DNA of 64,000 nt from Oleispira sp963851095 (GCA_963851095.1 CAWKOX010000033.1:268128-332127); one strand, 5' to 3'; positions 34,092 through 43,839 are shown, counted from the first letter of the stretch. Made by a program: numbers and translations. The notes: generated from the sequence alone by a model not told the origin.

Positions 34092-35000
34092 ATGAAATAT
34101 TTATGGTTGTATTTAAAAGGTATCGCAATGGGCAGTGCCGACGTTGTCCCAGGGGTTTCAGGAGGCACAATTGCCTTTATTACCGGTATTTACACTGAGT
34201 TATTAGATTCAATTAAATCTGTGAATATCAACGCACTGGTTACTTTATTTAAAGAAGGCCCGAAGGCCGCATGGCAAGCGATTAATGGCACCTTCTTATT
34301 GGTTTTATTGCTCGGTATCTTGAGTGCGATTTTGACACTGGCCAAGCTGATTCATTATCTATTAGATCATCATGCCATTTTGCTATGGTCATTCTTCTTT
34401 GGCTTGATCCTAGCTTCCAGCCTGCATATGGCCAAACAGATTACCCAATGGGGCGGTAAAACCTATCTAGCCTTATTGTTAGGAGCGGTATGTGCAGGTT
34501 TCATCAGTATTGCAAGCCCTACCAGTATTGAAGCAAGTTACCTTAATATCTTCATCGCAGGCAGCATTGCTATTTGTGCCATGATCTTACCAGGAATATC
34601 TGGCAGCTTTATTCTGCTATTAATGGGCTTATATGCACCAGTTCTGGCAGCTGTTAAAGGCTTTCAAATAGACATTATGCTGATATTCGCACTAGGAGCA
34701 GGGCTTGGATTAATGATGTTTTCACGTTTATTAAGTTGGTTATTGCACCGTTATCAAGACTTGATGTTCAGTTTATTAACCGGATTTATGCTGGGCGCCT
34801 TGCTAAAAGTATGGCCTTGGAAAGAAACCATTAGCGTTCGTATGAACAGTAAAGGTCTAGAAGTGCCCTTCGAACAGCTCAATCGCTTGCCTGAATGGGT
34901 GAATAATGATCAGATACTGCTGTCTTGCTTGATGGCTTGTATTGGTTTTAGCTGTGTCTTCTTGTTAGAAAAAGTATCAAAACAGCAGGATAAAGACTAA
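34092..35000 (+). CDS. DUF368 membrane protein
   Basis: A 302-residue polytopic membrane protein with eight or so helices. The DUF368 signature is at the N-terminus (KGIAMGSADVVPGVSGGTIAFITGIY) and repeated in the second half as AICAMILPGISGSFILLLMGLY, showing the internal duplication typical of the family. Recent work ties DUF368 and DedA proteins to undecaprenyl-phosphate flipping, so a lipid-carrier recycling role is possible. It is inserted between pcm and nlpD and is flanked by its own transcription signals. Confidence 0.92.
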   Translation: MKYLWLYLKGIAMGSADVVPGVSGGTIAFITGIYTELLDSIKSVNINALVTLFKEGPKAAWQAINGTFLLVLLLGILSAILTLAKLIHYLLDHHAILLWSFFFGLILASSLHMAKQITQWGGKTYLALLLGAVCAGFISIASPTSIEASYLNIFIAGSIAICAMILPGISGSFILLLMGLYAPVLAAVKGFQIDIMLIFALGAGLGLMMFSRLLSWLLHRYQDLMFSLLTGFMLGALLKVWPWKETISVRMNSKGLEVPFEQLNRLPEWVNNDQILLSCLMACIGFSCVFLLEKVSKQQDKD

Positions 35001-35211
35001 AAAGCTCATCACTTAGTTAAATGGCTTGCGCGGGGGGAGTCGCTTTTTTCACCTCGCTAGACAAAAAATCGCTGAATGATAGTCGTAGTTACAAAATAAA
35101 AACGATTTTTTATGTCGTTTTTAGATCAATAAAGAATATAAAGAGTTGTTTTAATACCTATAGGTTAAGACAATTACATGCATTTGCAAAAGTCATAAAG
35201 CTGTTATTTAT

Positions 35212-36024
35212 ATGTGTCAAAAAAATATCTTTCGAAACCGAATGTTTCAGACTGCAAGTTATGTATCAATCATAGCAATTTGTGTAGTTATGACAGGTTG
35301 CCTCAGTAGTCGAGAATTTATATCAACTGAAGAGAAGTTCAGTGAAAGGAAAAAGGTGACGGGTTTCCATATAGTGGAAAAAGGTGACACTTTGTTCTCT
35401 ATTGCATGGACTTATGGATGGGATTATCGCGAGTTAGCTAACACTAACTCAATCCGTCACCCTTACACCATTTATGCAGGGCAAAAAATTGACGTCGCGA
35501 ATCGCCCCTTGGTTAAAAAATCAGCAAATACTACTAGTGTCGGAAAAACGTCAAAATGGAAGCCCAAGCAGGAAAAGGTTACTAAACGCGCAGCCCCAGC
35601 CCGTCTAAATACGCCAAAAGAACCATCAATAGGCACTAAAAAAGGTTGGAAATGGCCCGCAAAAGGCAAGCTGATAGAGGGCTTTTTAGCCAATAACTCA
35701 CAAAACAAGGGTATTGATATCGCCGGTAATTTGGGGGAATCTGTAAATGCAGCTGCGGCAGGGACGGTCGTTTATGCAGGGAAGGGACTTCGTGGATATG
35801 GCAACTTAGTGATCATAAAACACGACTCAAAATTCCTTAGCGCATACGCCCATACAAGCCGCATTCTGGTTCGCGAAAAAGAAAAAATTAAAGCGGGGCA
35901 GATAATTGCCGAAATAGGTTCTACTGGGACGGATCGAGTGAAACTTCACTTTGAGATACGTCGGAACGGCAGACCAGTAGATCCCCTTCAGTTTTTACCA
36001 AAACGGTACTCTGGAGGAGGATAA
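35212..36024 (+). CDS. nlpD: NlpD-like lipoprotein, LysM plus degenerate M23 domain
   Basis: A 270-residue envelope protein. Signal peptide ends with lipobox MTGC; ATG 35212 supplies a basic N-region (KNIFRNR), whereas ATG 35242 lacks positive charge, so the first is preferred though neither has a good ribosome site. LysM (HIVEKGDTLFSIAW to IYAGQKI) covers about residues 54-97. A C-terminal LytM/M23 domain (about 150-262) has NKGIDIAG in place of HxGxD, so it is not catalytic. NlpD activates the amidase AmiC in cell separation. The 210 bases upstream are AT-rich and gene-poor. It lies 77 bases before rpoS, whose promoter is commonly inside nlpD. Confidence 0.93.
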   Translation: MCQKNIFRNRMFQTASYVSIIAICVVMTGCLSSREFISTEEKFSERKKVTGFHIVEKGDTLFSIAWTYGWDYRELANTNSIRHPYTIYAGQKIDVANRPLVKKSANTTSVGKTSKWKPKQEKVTKRAAPARLNTPKEPSIGTKKGWKWPAKGKLIEGFLANNSQNKGIDIAGNLGESVNAAAAGTVVYAGKGLRGYGNLVIIKHDSKFLSAYAHTSRILVREKEKIKAGQIIAEIGSTGTDRVKLHFEIRRNGRPVDPLQFLPKRYSGGG

Positions 36025-36101
36025 AGTTTAATCAATCGTTCTGGTATGAAAAATGAATCATAACAGAAACAATCAGAACGAATAAAAAGGCGGGACGTGA
36101 C

Positions 36102-37088
36102 ATGGCAGCTCAACAGGAAATTAACGCAGAAACCTTCGATGATGTAATTGAAGCACCTACGAAAGTAAAAGCAAAAAAACCAACATCGCCTGTTGAACGA
36201 ACGAGCAAGGCACCCCAAGAGCGATTTATCGCTGAGCCAAGTTCTGCAAAAGCCTTAGATGCTACCCAGCTATATTTAAACGAAATTGGCTTCTCGCCAC
36301 TTTTAACCCCAGAAGAAGAAGTACACTTTGCTCGTCTAGCTCGTAAGGGTGATGAGAAAGGCCGCAAACGTATGATTGAAAGTAACCTACGTTTGGTGGT
36401 TAAAATCTCACGTCGTTATGTTAATCGCGGTTTATCACTATTAGATCTTATTGAAGAAGGTAACTTAGGTCTGATTCGCGCTGTTGAAAAATTTGATCCT
36501 GAGCGTGGTTTCCGCTTCTCAACATACGCAACCTGGTGGATTCGTCAGACCATTGAACGTGCGATTATGAACCAAACTCGTACCATTCGTTTGCCTATCC
36601 ACGTAGTAAAAGAATTAAACGTTTATCTTCGTGCAGCAAGAGAGCTTGCGCAGAAGCTAGACCATGAACCTTCCCCAGAAGAGATTGCAGCATTACTAGA
36701 TCGCCCGGTTGCGGATGTTAAGCGTATGCTTGCATTGAATGAACGTGTGACTTCGGTTGATACGCCATTAGGCCCAAACTCAGATAAATGTCTACTTGAT
36801 ACAGTGGCTGACGATCGCAGCGCCGATCCTTGTACAACTCTTCAAAATAACGATATTACCGGTAGCCTGTCTGATTGGTTAGATGAGCTTACTGAGAAGC
36901 AGCGTGAGGTCGTCTCCCGTCGCTTTGGTCTTCGCGGATATGAAACCAGCACTTTAGAAGATGTAGGCCGTGAGATTGGTTTAACACGTGAACGTGTCCG
37001 TCAGATACAGGTAGAAGCTTTAAAGCGTCTACGTGAGATTATGGAAGGCCAGGGGCTAAATGCGAGCACTATCTTTGGTGATGCTTAA
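36102..37088 (+). CDS. rpoS: RNA polymerase sigma factor RpoS
   Basis: A 328-residue sigma-70-family stationary-phase factor. Region 1.2 is DATQLYLNEIGFSPLLTPEEE, region 2 includes LRLVVKISRRYVNRGLSLLDLIEEGNLGLIRAVEKFDPERGFRFSTYATWWIRQTIERAI, and region 4 ends TLEDVGREIGLTRERVRQIQVEALKRLR. Length and N-terminus match RpoS rather than RpoD or RpoH. Its expression is likely from a promoter in or before nlpD. Followed by a terminator at 37186. Confidence 0.97.
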   Translation: MAAQQEINAETFDDVIEAPTKVKAKKPTSPVERTSKAPQERFIAEPSSAKALDATQLYLNEIGFSPLLTPEEEVHFARLARKGDEKGRKRMIESNLRLVVKISRRYVNRGLSLLDLIEEGNLGLIRAVEKFDPERGFRFSTYATWWIRQTIERAIMNQTRTIRLPIHVVKELNVYLRAARELAQKLDHEPSPEEIAALLDRPVADVKRMLALNERVTSVDTPLGPNSDKCLLDTVADDRSADPCTTLQNNDITGSLSDWLDELTEKQREVVSRRFGLRGYETSTLEDVGREIGLTRERVRQIQVEALKRLREIMEGQGLNASTIFGDA

Positions 37089-37185
37089 TACGTCTTTCTT
37101 AAAACGCCATTAGACGTGCTTACATAGGTCATTGGCGATGTTTTATTCGACAGGCGGAAGTCGGTGAATCGAAATTAAGACAAAT

Positions 37186-37217
37186 AAAAAGGGCTACTGT
37201 TAAGTAGCCCTTTTTTA
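37186..37217 (+). terminator. Terminator after rpoS
   Basis: AAAAAGGGCTACT-GTTA-AGTAGCCCTTTTTT, a nine-pair stem with T tract, 98 bases after the rpoS stop and before convergent fdxA. Confidence 0.9.
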
Positions 37218-37327
37218 TGCGCGTCATTTCAAGAGATAGAAATCACGAAATGGATACGCGAAGTGAATGCACTTGCAAATTGAATGCACTGGCAAATTAA
37301 ATCCACTCACTCATAAATAGTGCAATG

Positions 37328-37657
37328 CTATCTTTCTAGATACTGAAGTTTATCTGGAACACCGTCCCATTCTTCTGCATCAGCCGGAGAATCTTTCATC
37401 TCAGTGATGTTGTTATCACGCCATTCTTCAGATAACTCTGCGTTTAATTCGATAAACTGCTGCTGATCTGCAGGCACTTCATCTTCAGAGAAGATGGCTT
37501 GTGCAGGGCACTCAGGTTCACATAACGCACAGTCGATACACTCATCAGGGTCAATAACTAAGAAGTTAGGGCCTTCGTAGAAACAATCTACAGGGCATAC
37601 TTCGACACAGTCTGTGTGCTTACACTTAATACAATTATCGCCTACTACAAATGTCAT
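37328..37657 (-). CDS. fdxA: 7Fe ferredoxin
   Basis: A 109-residue seven-iron ferredoxin like Azotobacter FdI. The N-terminal cysteine set CIKCKHTDCVEVCPVDCF binds the 3Fe-4S cluster (with one Cys from the second set) and CIDCALCEPECPAQAI the 4Fe-4S cluster. The acidic C-terminal half is typical. Next to rpoS and mutS, as in Pseudomonas. A possible electron partner for the Rnf complex further along the window is inference. Confidence 0.95.
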   Translation of the reverse strand: MTFVVGDNCIKCKHTDCVEVCPVDCFYEGPNFLVIDPDECIDCALCEPECPAQAIFSEDEVPADQQQFIELNAELSEEWRDNNITEMKDSPADAEEWDGVPDKLQYLER

Positions 37658-37807
37658 TGCAGTCTATCTCCTCATCTCATTGGGTCTATGCCCATCACGG
37701 TGGCGTCATTCTAGAGATGCTGCCTTAATACCGCAAGGTTATATATTGAATAAACTTATATCATAATGTGATATTAATATGCAATTTGTTGCATATAATA
37801 GATATTT

Positions 37808-40456
37808 CTATCGCAACATTGATTTAAGTCGATAAATTTCTTCCAGTGCTTGTCTGGGAGTTAAGTCGTCAGCGACCAATTCCGAGATCGCTATTTCGAT
37901 CTCGGAAGGGCCTTGATCGAACATGTCAGATTGCATTGGGCTGATACTTTTTTGCTCGACTTGCGAGATCTCAGCTTTTAACGGTTTAGATTGCTCCGTA
38001 TTATTCGACGACACCGACTGAACAGTGTTAGCAGGATGAAAACTGTCTTTCTCAAGCAAGTGCAGCTTTTCTTTTGCTTGCTCGATCACCTCTTTAGGCA
38101 CCCCAGCCAACTGCGCAACTTGCAAACCGTAGCTCTGACTTGCAGGGCCTGATTCAACATTGTGCAAAAATATAATGCGGTCTTCGTGCTCGGTAGCGGT
38201 TAGATGCACGTTCACAACATTGTTCATTTGCTCGGGCAGCGTCGTCATTTCAAAGTAGTGAGTTGCGAACAACGTCAGCGCATGAACTTCTTTGGCTAAA
38301 TGAACAGCAGCGGCCCAAGCTAACGATAGCCCATCAAAGGTACTGGTGCCACGGCCGACTTCATCCATTAATACCAAGCTATTAGGTGTCGCGTTATGAA
38401 GGATGTTCGCAGTTTCAGTCATTTCTACCATAAACGTAGAGCGACCGCCGGCAAGGTCATCCGCAGAACCCATACGGGTAAAGATTCTATCAATAGGGCC
38501 AATCACCGCTGAATCTGCAGGCACGTAACTGCCAATGTGCGCTAATAAAACGATCAGAGCATTCTGGCGCATATAGGTCGATTTACCGCCCATGTTAGGG
38601 CCGGTAATAATAAGCATGTCTTGCTCAGAACTCAGCTCTAATCCATTAGCCACAAACGGATCATCTAATATCTCTTCAACCACCGGGTGACGACCAGAAG
38701 TAATTTCAATACCGCGCTCAGCCACAAGCTTAGGAGGCGTAAAGCGCAGCGTACTGGCGCGTTCGGCTAGATTAATCAATACATCCAACTCGGCCAAACC
38801 GGTCGCTGTATCTTGTAGTGTGAAAAGGTCTTCCGCTAAGCGTTCAACCAATTTTTCATACAGATGCTTCTCGCGCGATAACGAGCGGCTTTTGGCGCTG
38901 AGTGCTTTATCTTCAAACTCTTTTAATTCGGGGGTAATAAAGCGCTCGGCATTTTTAAGCGTTTGACGACGAACGTATTCCACAGGAGCGGCTTCAGATT
39001 GCGCTTTACTGATTTCAATAAAATAACCGTGAACGCGGTTATAGCCGACTTTTAAGGTCGATATCCCCGTTTTCTCTTTTTCACGCTGTTCGATTTCTAA
39101 TAAATAGTCACCGGCGTTTTGGCTTATGGCTCTAAGCTCATCTAGCTCTTCGTCATAGCCCGTCGCAATCACACCGCCATCGCGAATAATCACAGGAGGA
39201 TTATCAATGATCGCTTTCTGTAACTCTTCAACCCATTGAGGATACTGTTTGATCAACGCCGAAAGTTCTTTTGCGCGATCGGCACTTAAACTGGTTAGAA
39301 GTGTTTGTAATTCAGGTAGACGTGCTAAGGCATCGCGTAATCGAGCAAGATCACGAGGACGAGCTGAACCTAATGCGACGCGCGAAAGAATACGTTCAAT
39401 ATCACCAATGCCTTTCAGCTGTTGATGCAAAGATTCCCAGTGGTAATCTTCAATTGATTCAGCAATTAGCTGCTGACGCTGATTAAGAGTATCGCGATTA
39501 CGAATCGGGCGATTCAACCAGCGGCGCAATAAACGACTGCCCATTGCGGTGGCGGTACGATCCATTACCCACGCAAGAGTATGGTCCGTGCTGCCTTGCT
39601 GATTAATATCAATCTCAAGGTTTTTACGGCTAGCCGGATCGATAATAATCGCGTCATCAGGCTGCTCAATGAGCAAGGTACGAATATGTGGCAAGCCTGA
39701 ACGCTGAGTTTCTTGAGCGTATTGCAAAAGACAACCCGCTGCTTGAATCGCAACCACAAGATGCTCACAACCAAAACCACACAAATCTTTAGTTTTTAAC
39801 TGAGTGGTTAATAAACGCAGGGCAGTATCGGATTCAAAATGCCAAGGGGCTTGAGACTTAGCGCCAGGGCGGTTAGTTAACGCCTCTGGGAATGCTTGAT
39901 CTTCGTTATATAAAAGCTCGGCAGGCTTAATGCGTTCTAGTTCGGCTAATAAAGAATCTTCACTCGATACTTCCATGACGACAAAGCGGCCAGAACTGAT
40001 GTCGAGCATGGCAATGCCATACAGAACGTCTTTATTGAGCTTTTGTTTGTTAACGGCCACTAATAAATTATCGCGGCGTTCATCTAGAAAGGCTTCGTCA
40101 GTTAACGTGCCAGGGGTAATAACCCGAACAACTTTACGCTCAACAGGGCCTTTCGAGGTAGCAGGGTCACCGACTTGCTCAGCAATACCGACCGAAACAC
40201 CTAAGCGAACAAGCTTACCAATGTAACCTTCAGCAGCATGATAAGGAATACCCGCCATAGGAATCGGCTCACCACCGCTATGGCCACGAGCCGTTAGGGT
40301 AATATCTAATAAGCGAGAAGCATTGCGCGCATCATCATAAAACAGCTCGTAAAAATCCCCCATGCGATAAAAAAGCATGATCTCAGGAATCTCTGCCTTG
40401 AGGCGGAAGTATTGCTGCATCATCGGCGTGTGGGTGGTAGCTGCTGACTTACTCAT
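37808..40456 (-). CDS. mutS: DNA mismatch repair protein MutS
   Basis: An 882-residue MutS, the mismatch-recognition ATPase. The mismatch-binding Phe-x-Glu is in LFYRMGDFYELFYDDA near residue 36; Walker A is GPNMGGKST, Walker B LVLMDEVGRGTSTFDG, and the C-terminal tetramer-forming segment ends ALEEIYRLKSMLR. Length is slightly above E. coli (853), the extra being in the linker near residues 800-850. Divergent from recA across a 400-base spacer. Shadow ORFs at 39271-39780 and 39930-40226 are ignored. Confidence 0.97.
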   Translation of the reverse strand: MSKSAATTHTPMMQQYFRLKAEIPEIMLFYRMGDFYELFYDDARNASRLLDITLTARGHSGGEPIPMAGIPYHAAEGYIGKLVRLGVSVGIAEQVGDPATSKGPVERKVVRVITPGTLTDEAFLDERRDNLLVAVNKQKLNKDVLYGIAMLDISSGRFVVMEVSSEDSLLAELERIKPAELLYNEDQAFPEALTNRPGAKSQAPWHFESDTALRLLTTQLKTKDLCGFGCEHLVVAIQAAGCLLQYAQETQRSGLPHIRTLLIEQPDDAIIIDPASRKNLEIDINQQGSTDHTLAWVMDRTATAMGSRLLRRWLNRPIRNRDTLNQRQQLIAESIEDYHWESLHQQLKGIGDIERILSRVALGSARPRDLARLRDALARLPELQTLLTSLSADRAKELSALIKQYPQWVEELQKAIIDNPPVIIRDGGVIATGYDEELDELRAISQNAGDYLLEIEQREKEKTGISTLKVGYNRVHGYFIEISKAQSEAAPVEYVRRQTLKNAERFITPELKEFEDKALSAKSRSLSREKHLYEKLVERLAEDLFTLQDTATGLAELDVLINLAERASTLRFTPPKLVAERGIEITSGRHPVVEEILDDPFVANGLELSSEQDMLIITGPNMGGKSTYMRQNALIVLLAHIGSYVPADSAVIGPIDRIFTRMGSADDLAGGRSTFMVEMTETANILHNATPNSLVLMDEVGRGTSTFDGLSLAWAAAVHLAKEVHALTLFATHYFEMTTLPEQMNNVVNVHLTATEHEDRIIFLHNVESGPASQSYGLQVAQLAGVPKEVIEQAKEKLHLLEKDSFHPANTVQSVSSNNTEQSKPLKAEISQVEQKSISPMQSDMFDQGPSEIEIAISELVADDLTPRQALEEIYRLKSMLR

Positions 40457-40749
40457 ATGTGCGCTGAATTCCTAATTGAAAATAACAAAAACAGCATTGT
40501 AAGGGATTGTGGGGCTTTTGAACAAAGCATCTGCGTAATGCTAATCAGTAAAGTTATTACAAATGACAACGTAGGCGTTAAAAAGTACTGTATTAATGAG
40601 AAGAAAGTACTGGGTAAAATACTGTATATTTTGTCTCGGCTCCTGAAAAATATTTGCATTAAAAAAATAATTGGTACCTTGAGATTCATTATTCATGGGC
40701 TCTGTAGAGGAGTTGATTGTTTTTTGTTACATAAAATCAATTTTATGAC
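40457..40749. other. AT-rich spacer between mutS and recA
   Basis: This stretch carries open frames on both strands (102 and 78 codons), but neither has a ribosome site, known motifs or codon use like the neighbours. I see only promoter-type DNA: the recA promoter and LexA box are at its right end. Confidence 0.5.
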
Positions 40750-40778
40750 TTGGCCTATCTCATAAGCTATGCTTAAAT
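40750..40778 (+). promoter_or_regulatory. recA promoter
   Basis: TTGGCC, a 17-base spacer, then TTAAAT, ending where the LexA box begins. LexA bound there would block the polymerase start site, the standard layout for recA. Confidence 0.65.
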
Positions 40779-40797
40779 ACTGGTTAAATCTACAGTA
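40778..40797. promoter_or_regulatory. LexA (SOS) box of recA
   Basis: TACTGGTTAAATCTACAGTA matches the gammaproteobacterial SOS consensus TACTGTatatatatACAGTA except for one position in the left CTGT core. It is 58 bases before the recA start. Confidence 0.85.
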
Positions 40798-40854
40798 AAG
40801 AAGAAGATGATTAGAATAATCTGATTATCAAAGCTAAATATAAGGAACGTCATA

Positions 40855-41925
40855 ATGGATGCAAATAAGCAAAAAGCACTTGATGCAGCACTAGGTCAGA
40901 TTGAGCGTCAGTTCGGTAAAGGCTCCATTATGAAAATGGGCGACCAGCCACGCGAAGCAATTCCGTCAGTATCAACAGGTTCCTTGACCTTGGATGTAGC
41001 GCTCGGCATAGGTGGTTTGCCATATGGCCGAATCGTTGAAATTTATGGTCCAGAAAGTTCAGGTAAAACAACGCTTTGTCTGTCTGTGATGGCTGAAGCA
41101 CAAAAGCAAGGTAAAACGGTAGCTATCGTTGATGCCGAGCACGCACTTGATCCTTTATATGCTGAAAAGTTAGGTATTAACCTAGATACTTTACTCGTTT
41201 CTCAGCCAGATACGGGTGAGCAAGGCTTAGAAATTACTGACAGTCTAGTACGTTCAGGTGCGGTTGATGTGATCGTAGTCGATTCTGTTGCCGCGCTAAC
41301 ACCAAAAGCAGAGATCGAAGGCGACATGGGTGATCACCATGTTGGTTTGCAAGCACGTTTAATGTCACAAGCATTAAGAAAGATGACTGCAAATGTTAAG
41401 AACGCGAACTGCTTAGTGATCTTCATTAACCAAATTCGTATGAAAATTGGTGTGATGTTTGGTAATCCAGAAACAACGACCGGTGGTAATGCACTTAAGT
41501 TCTACTCCTCTGTTCGTTTAGACATTCGTCGTACAGGTGCGGTAAAGCAGGGTGATGAAGTAACGGGTAACGAAACTCGCGTAAAGGTTGTGAAGAACAA
41601 GGTTGCTCCTCCCTTTAAGCAAGCTGAATTCCAGATCCTTTATGGTGAAGGTATTTATCACATGGGTGAAGTTATCGACCTAGGTGTGAAGTGTGGTTTG
41701 GTTGATAAGTCAGGTGCTTGGTATGCCTATCAAGGTGATAAAATTGGCCAGGGTAAAGCGAATGCTGCAAAGTTCTTGCAAGATAACCCAGCAATTGCTG
41801 AGGAAATCGAGAAAGAAATTCGCTTGCAGCTAATGGCTAGCCCAACCGCTGAAAAATCAGGTGATAAAGAAGGCGATAAAAAGTCTGACAAAGTTAAAGA
41901 ACCTAAAGAAAAAAGTGAGTCTTAG
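40855..41925 (+). CDS. recA: Recombinase RecA
   Basis: A 356-residue RecA, the strand-exchange and SOS co-protease protein. Walker A is GPESSGKT at residues 65-72, Walker B VIVVDSVAAL, with loops MGDHHVGLQARLMSQALRK and IFINQIRMKIGVMFGNPETTTGGNALKFY. The acidic-basic C-terminal tail (residues about 333-356) is unusually Lys-rich, with KEGDKKSDKVKEPKEK instead of the purely acidic tail of E. coli. GGAAC precedes the ATG. Followed by recX after 8 bases. Confidence 0.98.
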   Translation: MDANKQKALDAALGQIERQFGKGSIMKMGDQPREAIPSVSTGSLTLDVALGIGGLPYGRIVEIYGPESSGKTTLCLSVMAEAQKQGKTVAIVDAEHALDPLYAEKLGINLDTLLVSQPDTGEQGLEITDSLVRSGAVDVIVVDSVAALTPKAEIEGDMGDHHVGLQARLMSQALRKMTANVKNANCLVIFINQIRMKIGVMFGNPETTTGGNALKFYSSVRLDIRRTGAVKQGDEVTGNETRVKVVKNKVAPPFKQAEFQILYGEGIYHMGEVIDLGVKCGLVDKSGAWYAYQGDKIGQGKANAAKFLQDNPAIAEEIEKEIRLQLMASPTAEKSGDKEGDKKSDKVKEPKEKSES

Positions 41926-41933
41926 GATTTACT

Positions 41934-42428
41934 GTGTATAAAAATACTTCAGAGTTTTTTAAACCAATAGAACTCTCTGAAAGTGAATTACGCGTGGCAG
42001 CAATTAATTTGCTGTCACGTCGTGAATATTCCCGTCATGAGCTTTATCAAAAGCTTATTACTCGCACCCCTAGCGAGACCTATTTACTCCAATTATTAGA
42101 TCAACTCGTTCAGGCTGGCTATCAAAGCGATCAGCGTTTTACCGAGTCTTTTATTCGATCACGCATCAATCGTGGTTTAGGCCAGATGAGAATAGAGCGT
42201 GAGCTGAAAGAAAAAGGCATTGAACAAGACTTGATCGAGCAGGGCTTTTCCGTCGAAATTGATTGGTTTGAACTGGCATATGAATGCGGTTTAAGAAAAT
42301 TTCGTTCCTTGGATCTTTATGATTATAAAGAGAAGCAAAAAGCGTTTCGTTATTTAGCCTACCGTGGATTTTCGATGGATCAGATACATTTCGCAGTAGA
42401 TCATTACCTAGAATTACAAAAGTCATAA
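41934..42428 (+). CDS. recX: Regulatory protein RecX
   Basis: A 164-residue RecX, an inhibitor of RecA filaments. It starts at GTG 41934 with AGGA upstream. The family's three helix-turn-helix-like repeats are seen: LLSRREYSRHELYQKL, YQSDQRFTESFIRSRINRGLGQMRIERELKEKGI, and KAFRYLAYRGFSMDQIHFAV. It is co-transcribed with recA, as usual, and so under the same SOS control. Confidence 0.93.
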   Translation: MYKNTSEFFKPIELSESELRVAAINLLSRREYSRHELYQKLITRTPSETYLLQLLDQLVQAGYQSDQRFTESFIRSRINRGLGQMRIERELKEKGIEQDLIEQGFSVEIDWFELAYECGLRKFRSLDLYDYKEKQKAFRYLAYRGFSMDQIHFAVDHYLELQKS

Positions 42429-42431
42429 TAT

Positions 42432-42456
42432 AACAGTTATATAGAACTCTGTTTTT
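42432..42456 (+). terminator. Probable terminator after recX
   Basis: AACAG and CTGTT flank a 11-base loop with further partial pairing, followed by TTTT. A short, weak hairpin, but it is placed directly after the recX stop. Confidence 0.4.
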
Positions 42457-42663
42457 AGACTTTTAGCTTTGAAAGCCTTCTATGACAGCCTTTCCCTGTA
42501 ACCTGTCGCCTGAGTCCATTGACAGATTAGCGGCTGAACGAATATCTTACTAACATAATTATAAAGACAGTTACTCTGATGGAATAAGAAGTAGCGCGTC
42601 GATGACTAATGTGGATTTTTTTAAGAAAACGCACGATAGTCATACAGTCTATTGAGGTAAGTT

Positions 42664-43746
42664 ATGCCAATTTTGCCACAAGTGGCCCTGCCATTTGTAC
42701 GCCTGCTGTATCAGTTTTGGCTGGATCACAATGTGCCAAAAAATATTCTTGATGATATTGTAGGTGCCGACATTGAAGTTGAAGGCAAAGGTAAATTTGG
42801 TATATCCAGTCATAAAATGGCTCGACTACACCAAGCTGCTGTTGAATCAACCGAAGATCATTCTTTAGGTATCCGCCTAGGCCAGCATATTGCAAAATCT
42901 AATATTGCCATCTCGGATATGTTATTAAGATCGCAATCTTTAGAGAGTGGATTAGAGGCTTTATTGAGTCATTCTTCTGCGATTTCGGAGTCAGGTTTTT
43001 TTGAACTCTCTGACATTGGTGACGAGGTTGTACGCTTATCATTTCATAGAAATGAAGGTGTAATTCTTAGCAACTATCAGAAAGATGTTGTCTTCACTTC
43101 CATTTATAATTGGTTTTCTTTTTTATTTCCTGATGCGAATAAACATATCAAATATTTTTTTGATGCGAGAGCTGTATCGGGAGATGAGCATAAAGAACTA
43201 CTGGATTGTACTATCTGCAAAAGTGACGATACTTACTTAGAAATATCAAGATCGTTACTGGTTCGAGAAAACCCCTGCGCGAATAAAGTCCTTTTTGATA
43301 AAAACATTATTGAGGTTGGTCGGGCTATTGCCAAGCGCAAGCAGCGTCTTGAGCTCTATATTGAGGTTCGTGCTGCCATTGAAGCTTGCTTGTTGCAGCG
43401 AAATGCAACGCAGGAAAATGTCGCTCAGCAATTGAATCTAACCATCCGAAATATGCAGCGTCGTTTAAAGGAGGTTGGGGTGACTTATCAATCGATTTTA
43501 GATGATAGCCGAGAAGCACTTGCATTGAGTCTGATAAAAGAAAAAAGCATTCCTCTTTATGAGATCTCATTTTTGGTCGGGTTTACAGAGCCTAGTGCTT
43601 TTTATAAGGCATTTCGTCGTTGGACGGGCAAGCGTCCTGGTGACTATCGTCAGACGGTATCTGATTTAGAGAAAACGGATAATCCGGAGCATCAATTCAG
43701 TAATAAAGAGCTGGGTGAAGTATCGAGAAATTTAGAATCTGCTTAA
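42664..43746 (+). CDS. AraC-family transcriptional regulator
   Basis: A 360-residue regulator with an N-terminal arabinose-binding-like domain of the OruR/ArgR kind (residues about 20-200) and a C-terminal AraC DNA-binding domain (about 240-335). The latter shows the two helix-turn-helix units NVAQQLNLTIRNMQRRLKEVGVTYQ and ISFLVGFTEPSAFYKAFRRWTGKRPGDYR. The ligand is unknown. A neighbouring lipid or sugar gene to hint at the target is lacking; the next gene is convergent NDH-2. Upstream spacer of 235 bases has no gene. Confidence 0.9.
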   Translation: MPILPQVALPFVRLLYQFWLDHNVPKNILDDIVGADIEVEGKGKFGISSHKMARLHQAAVESTEDHSLGIRLGQHIAKSNIAISDMLLRSQSLESGLEALLSHSSAISESGFFELSDIGDEVVRLSFHRNEGVILSNYQKDVVFTSIYNWFSFLFPDANKHIKYFFDARAVSGDEHKELLDCTICKSDDTYLEISRSLLVRENPCANKVLFDKNIIEVGRAIAKRKQRLELYIEVRAAIEACLLQRNATQENVAQQLNLTIRNMQRRLKEVGVTYQSILDDSREALALSLIKEKSIPLYEISFLVGFTEPSAFYKAFRRWTGKRPGDYRQTVSDLEKTDNPEHQFSNKELGEVSRNLESA

Positions 43747-43839
43747 ACCCTAATTTTATTTCAATACTTTTCCCCTTTTGTCAGCCCTTTTTTATCCGTC
43801 TTTGTCTACTCTCACTTTTCTGAGTAGGGTTTGTGAAGC

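Noticed and set aside
37089..37327. A possible rsmZ-type small RNA between rpoS and fdxA, as in Pseudomonas
   Set aside because: The spacer has a terminator but only one or two GGA motifs, not the repeated GGA hairpins needed.
40457..40765. Plus-strand ORF of 102 codons between mutS and recA
   Set aside because: No ribosome site or motif, AT-driven composition, and it runs into the recA promoter and upstream of the LexA box.
43806..43827. CTACTC/GAGTAG inverted repeat between the AraC regulator and ndh
   Set aside because: Only six pairs with a long loop and no T tract on either strand; not strong enough to call a terminator.
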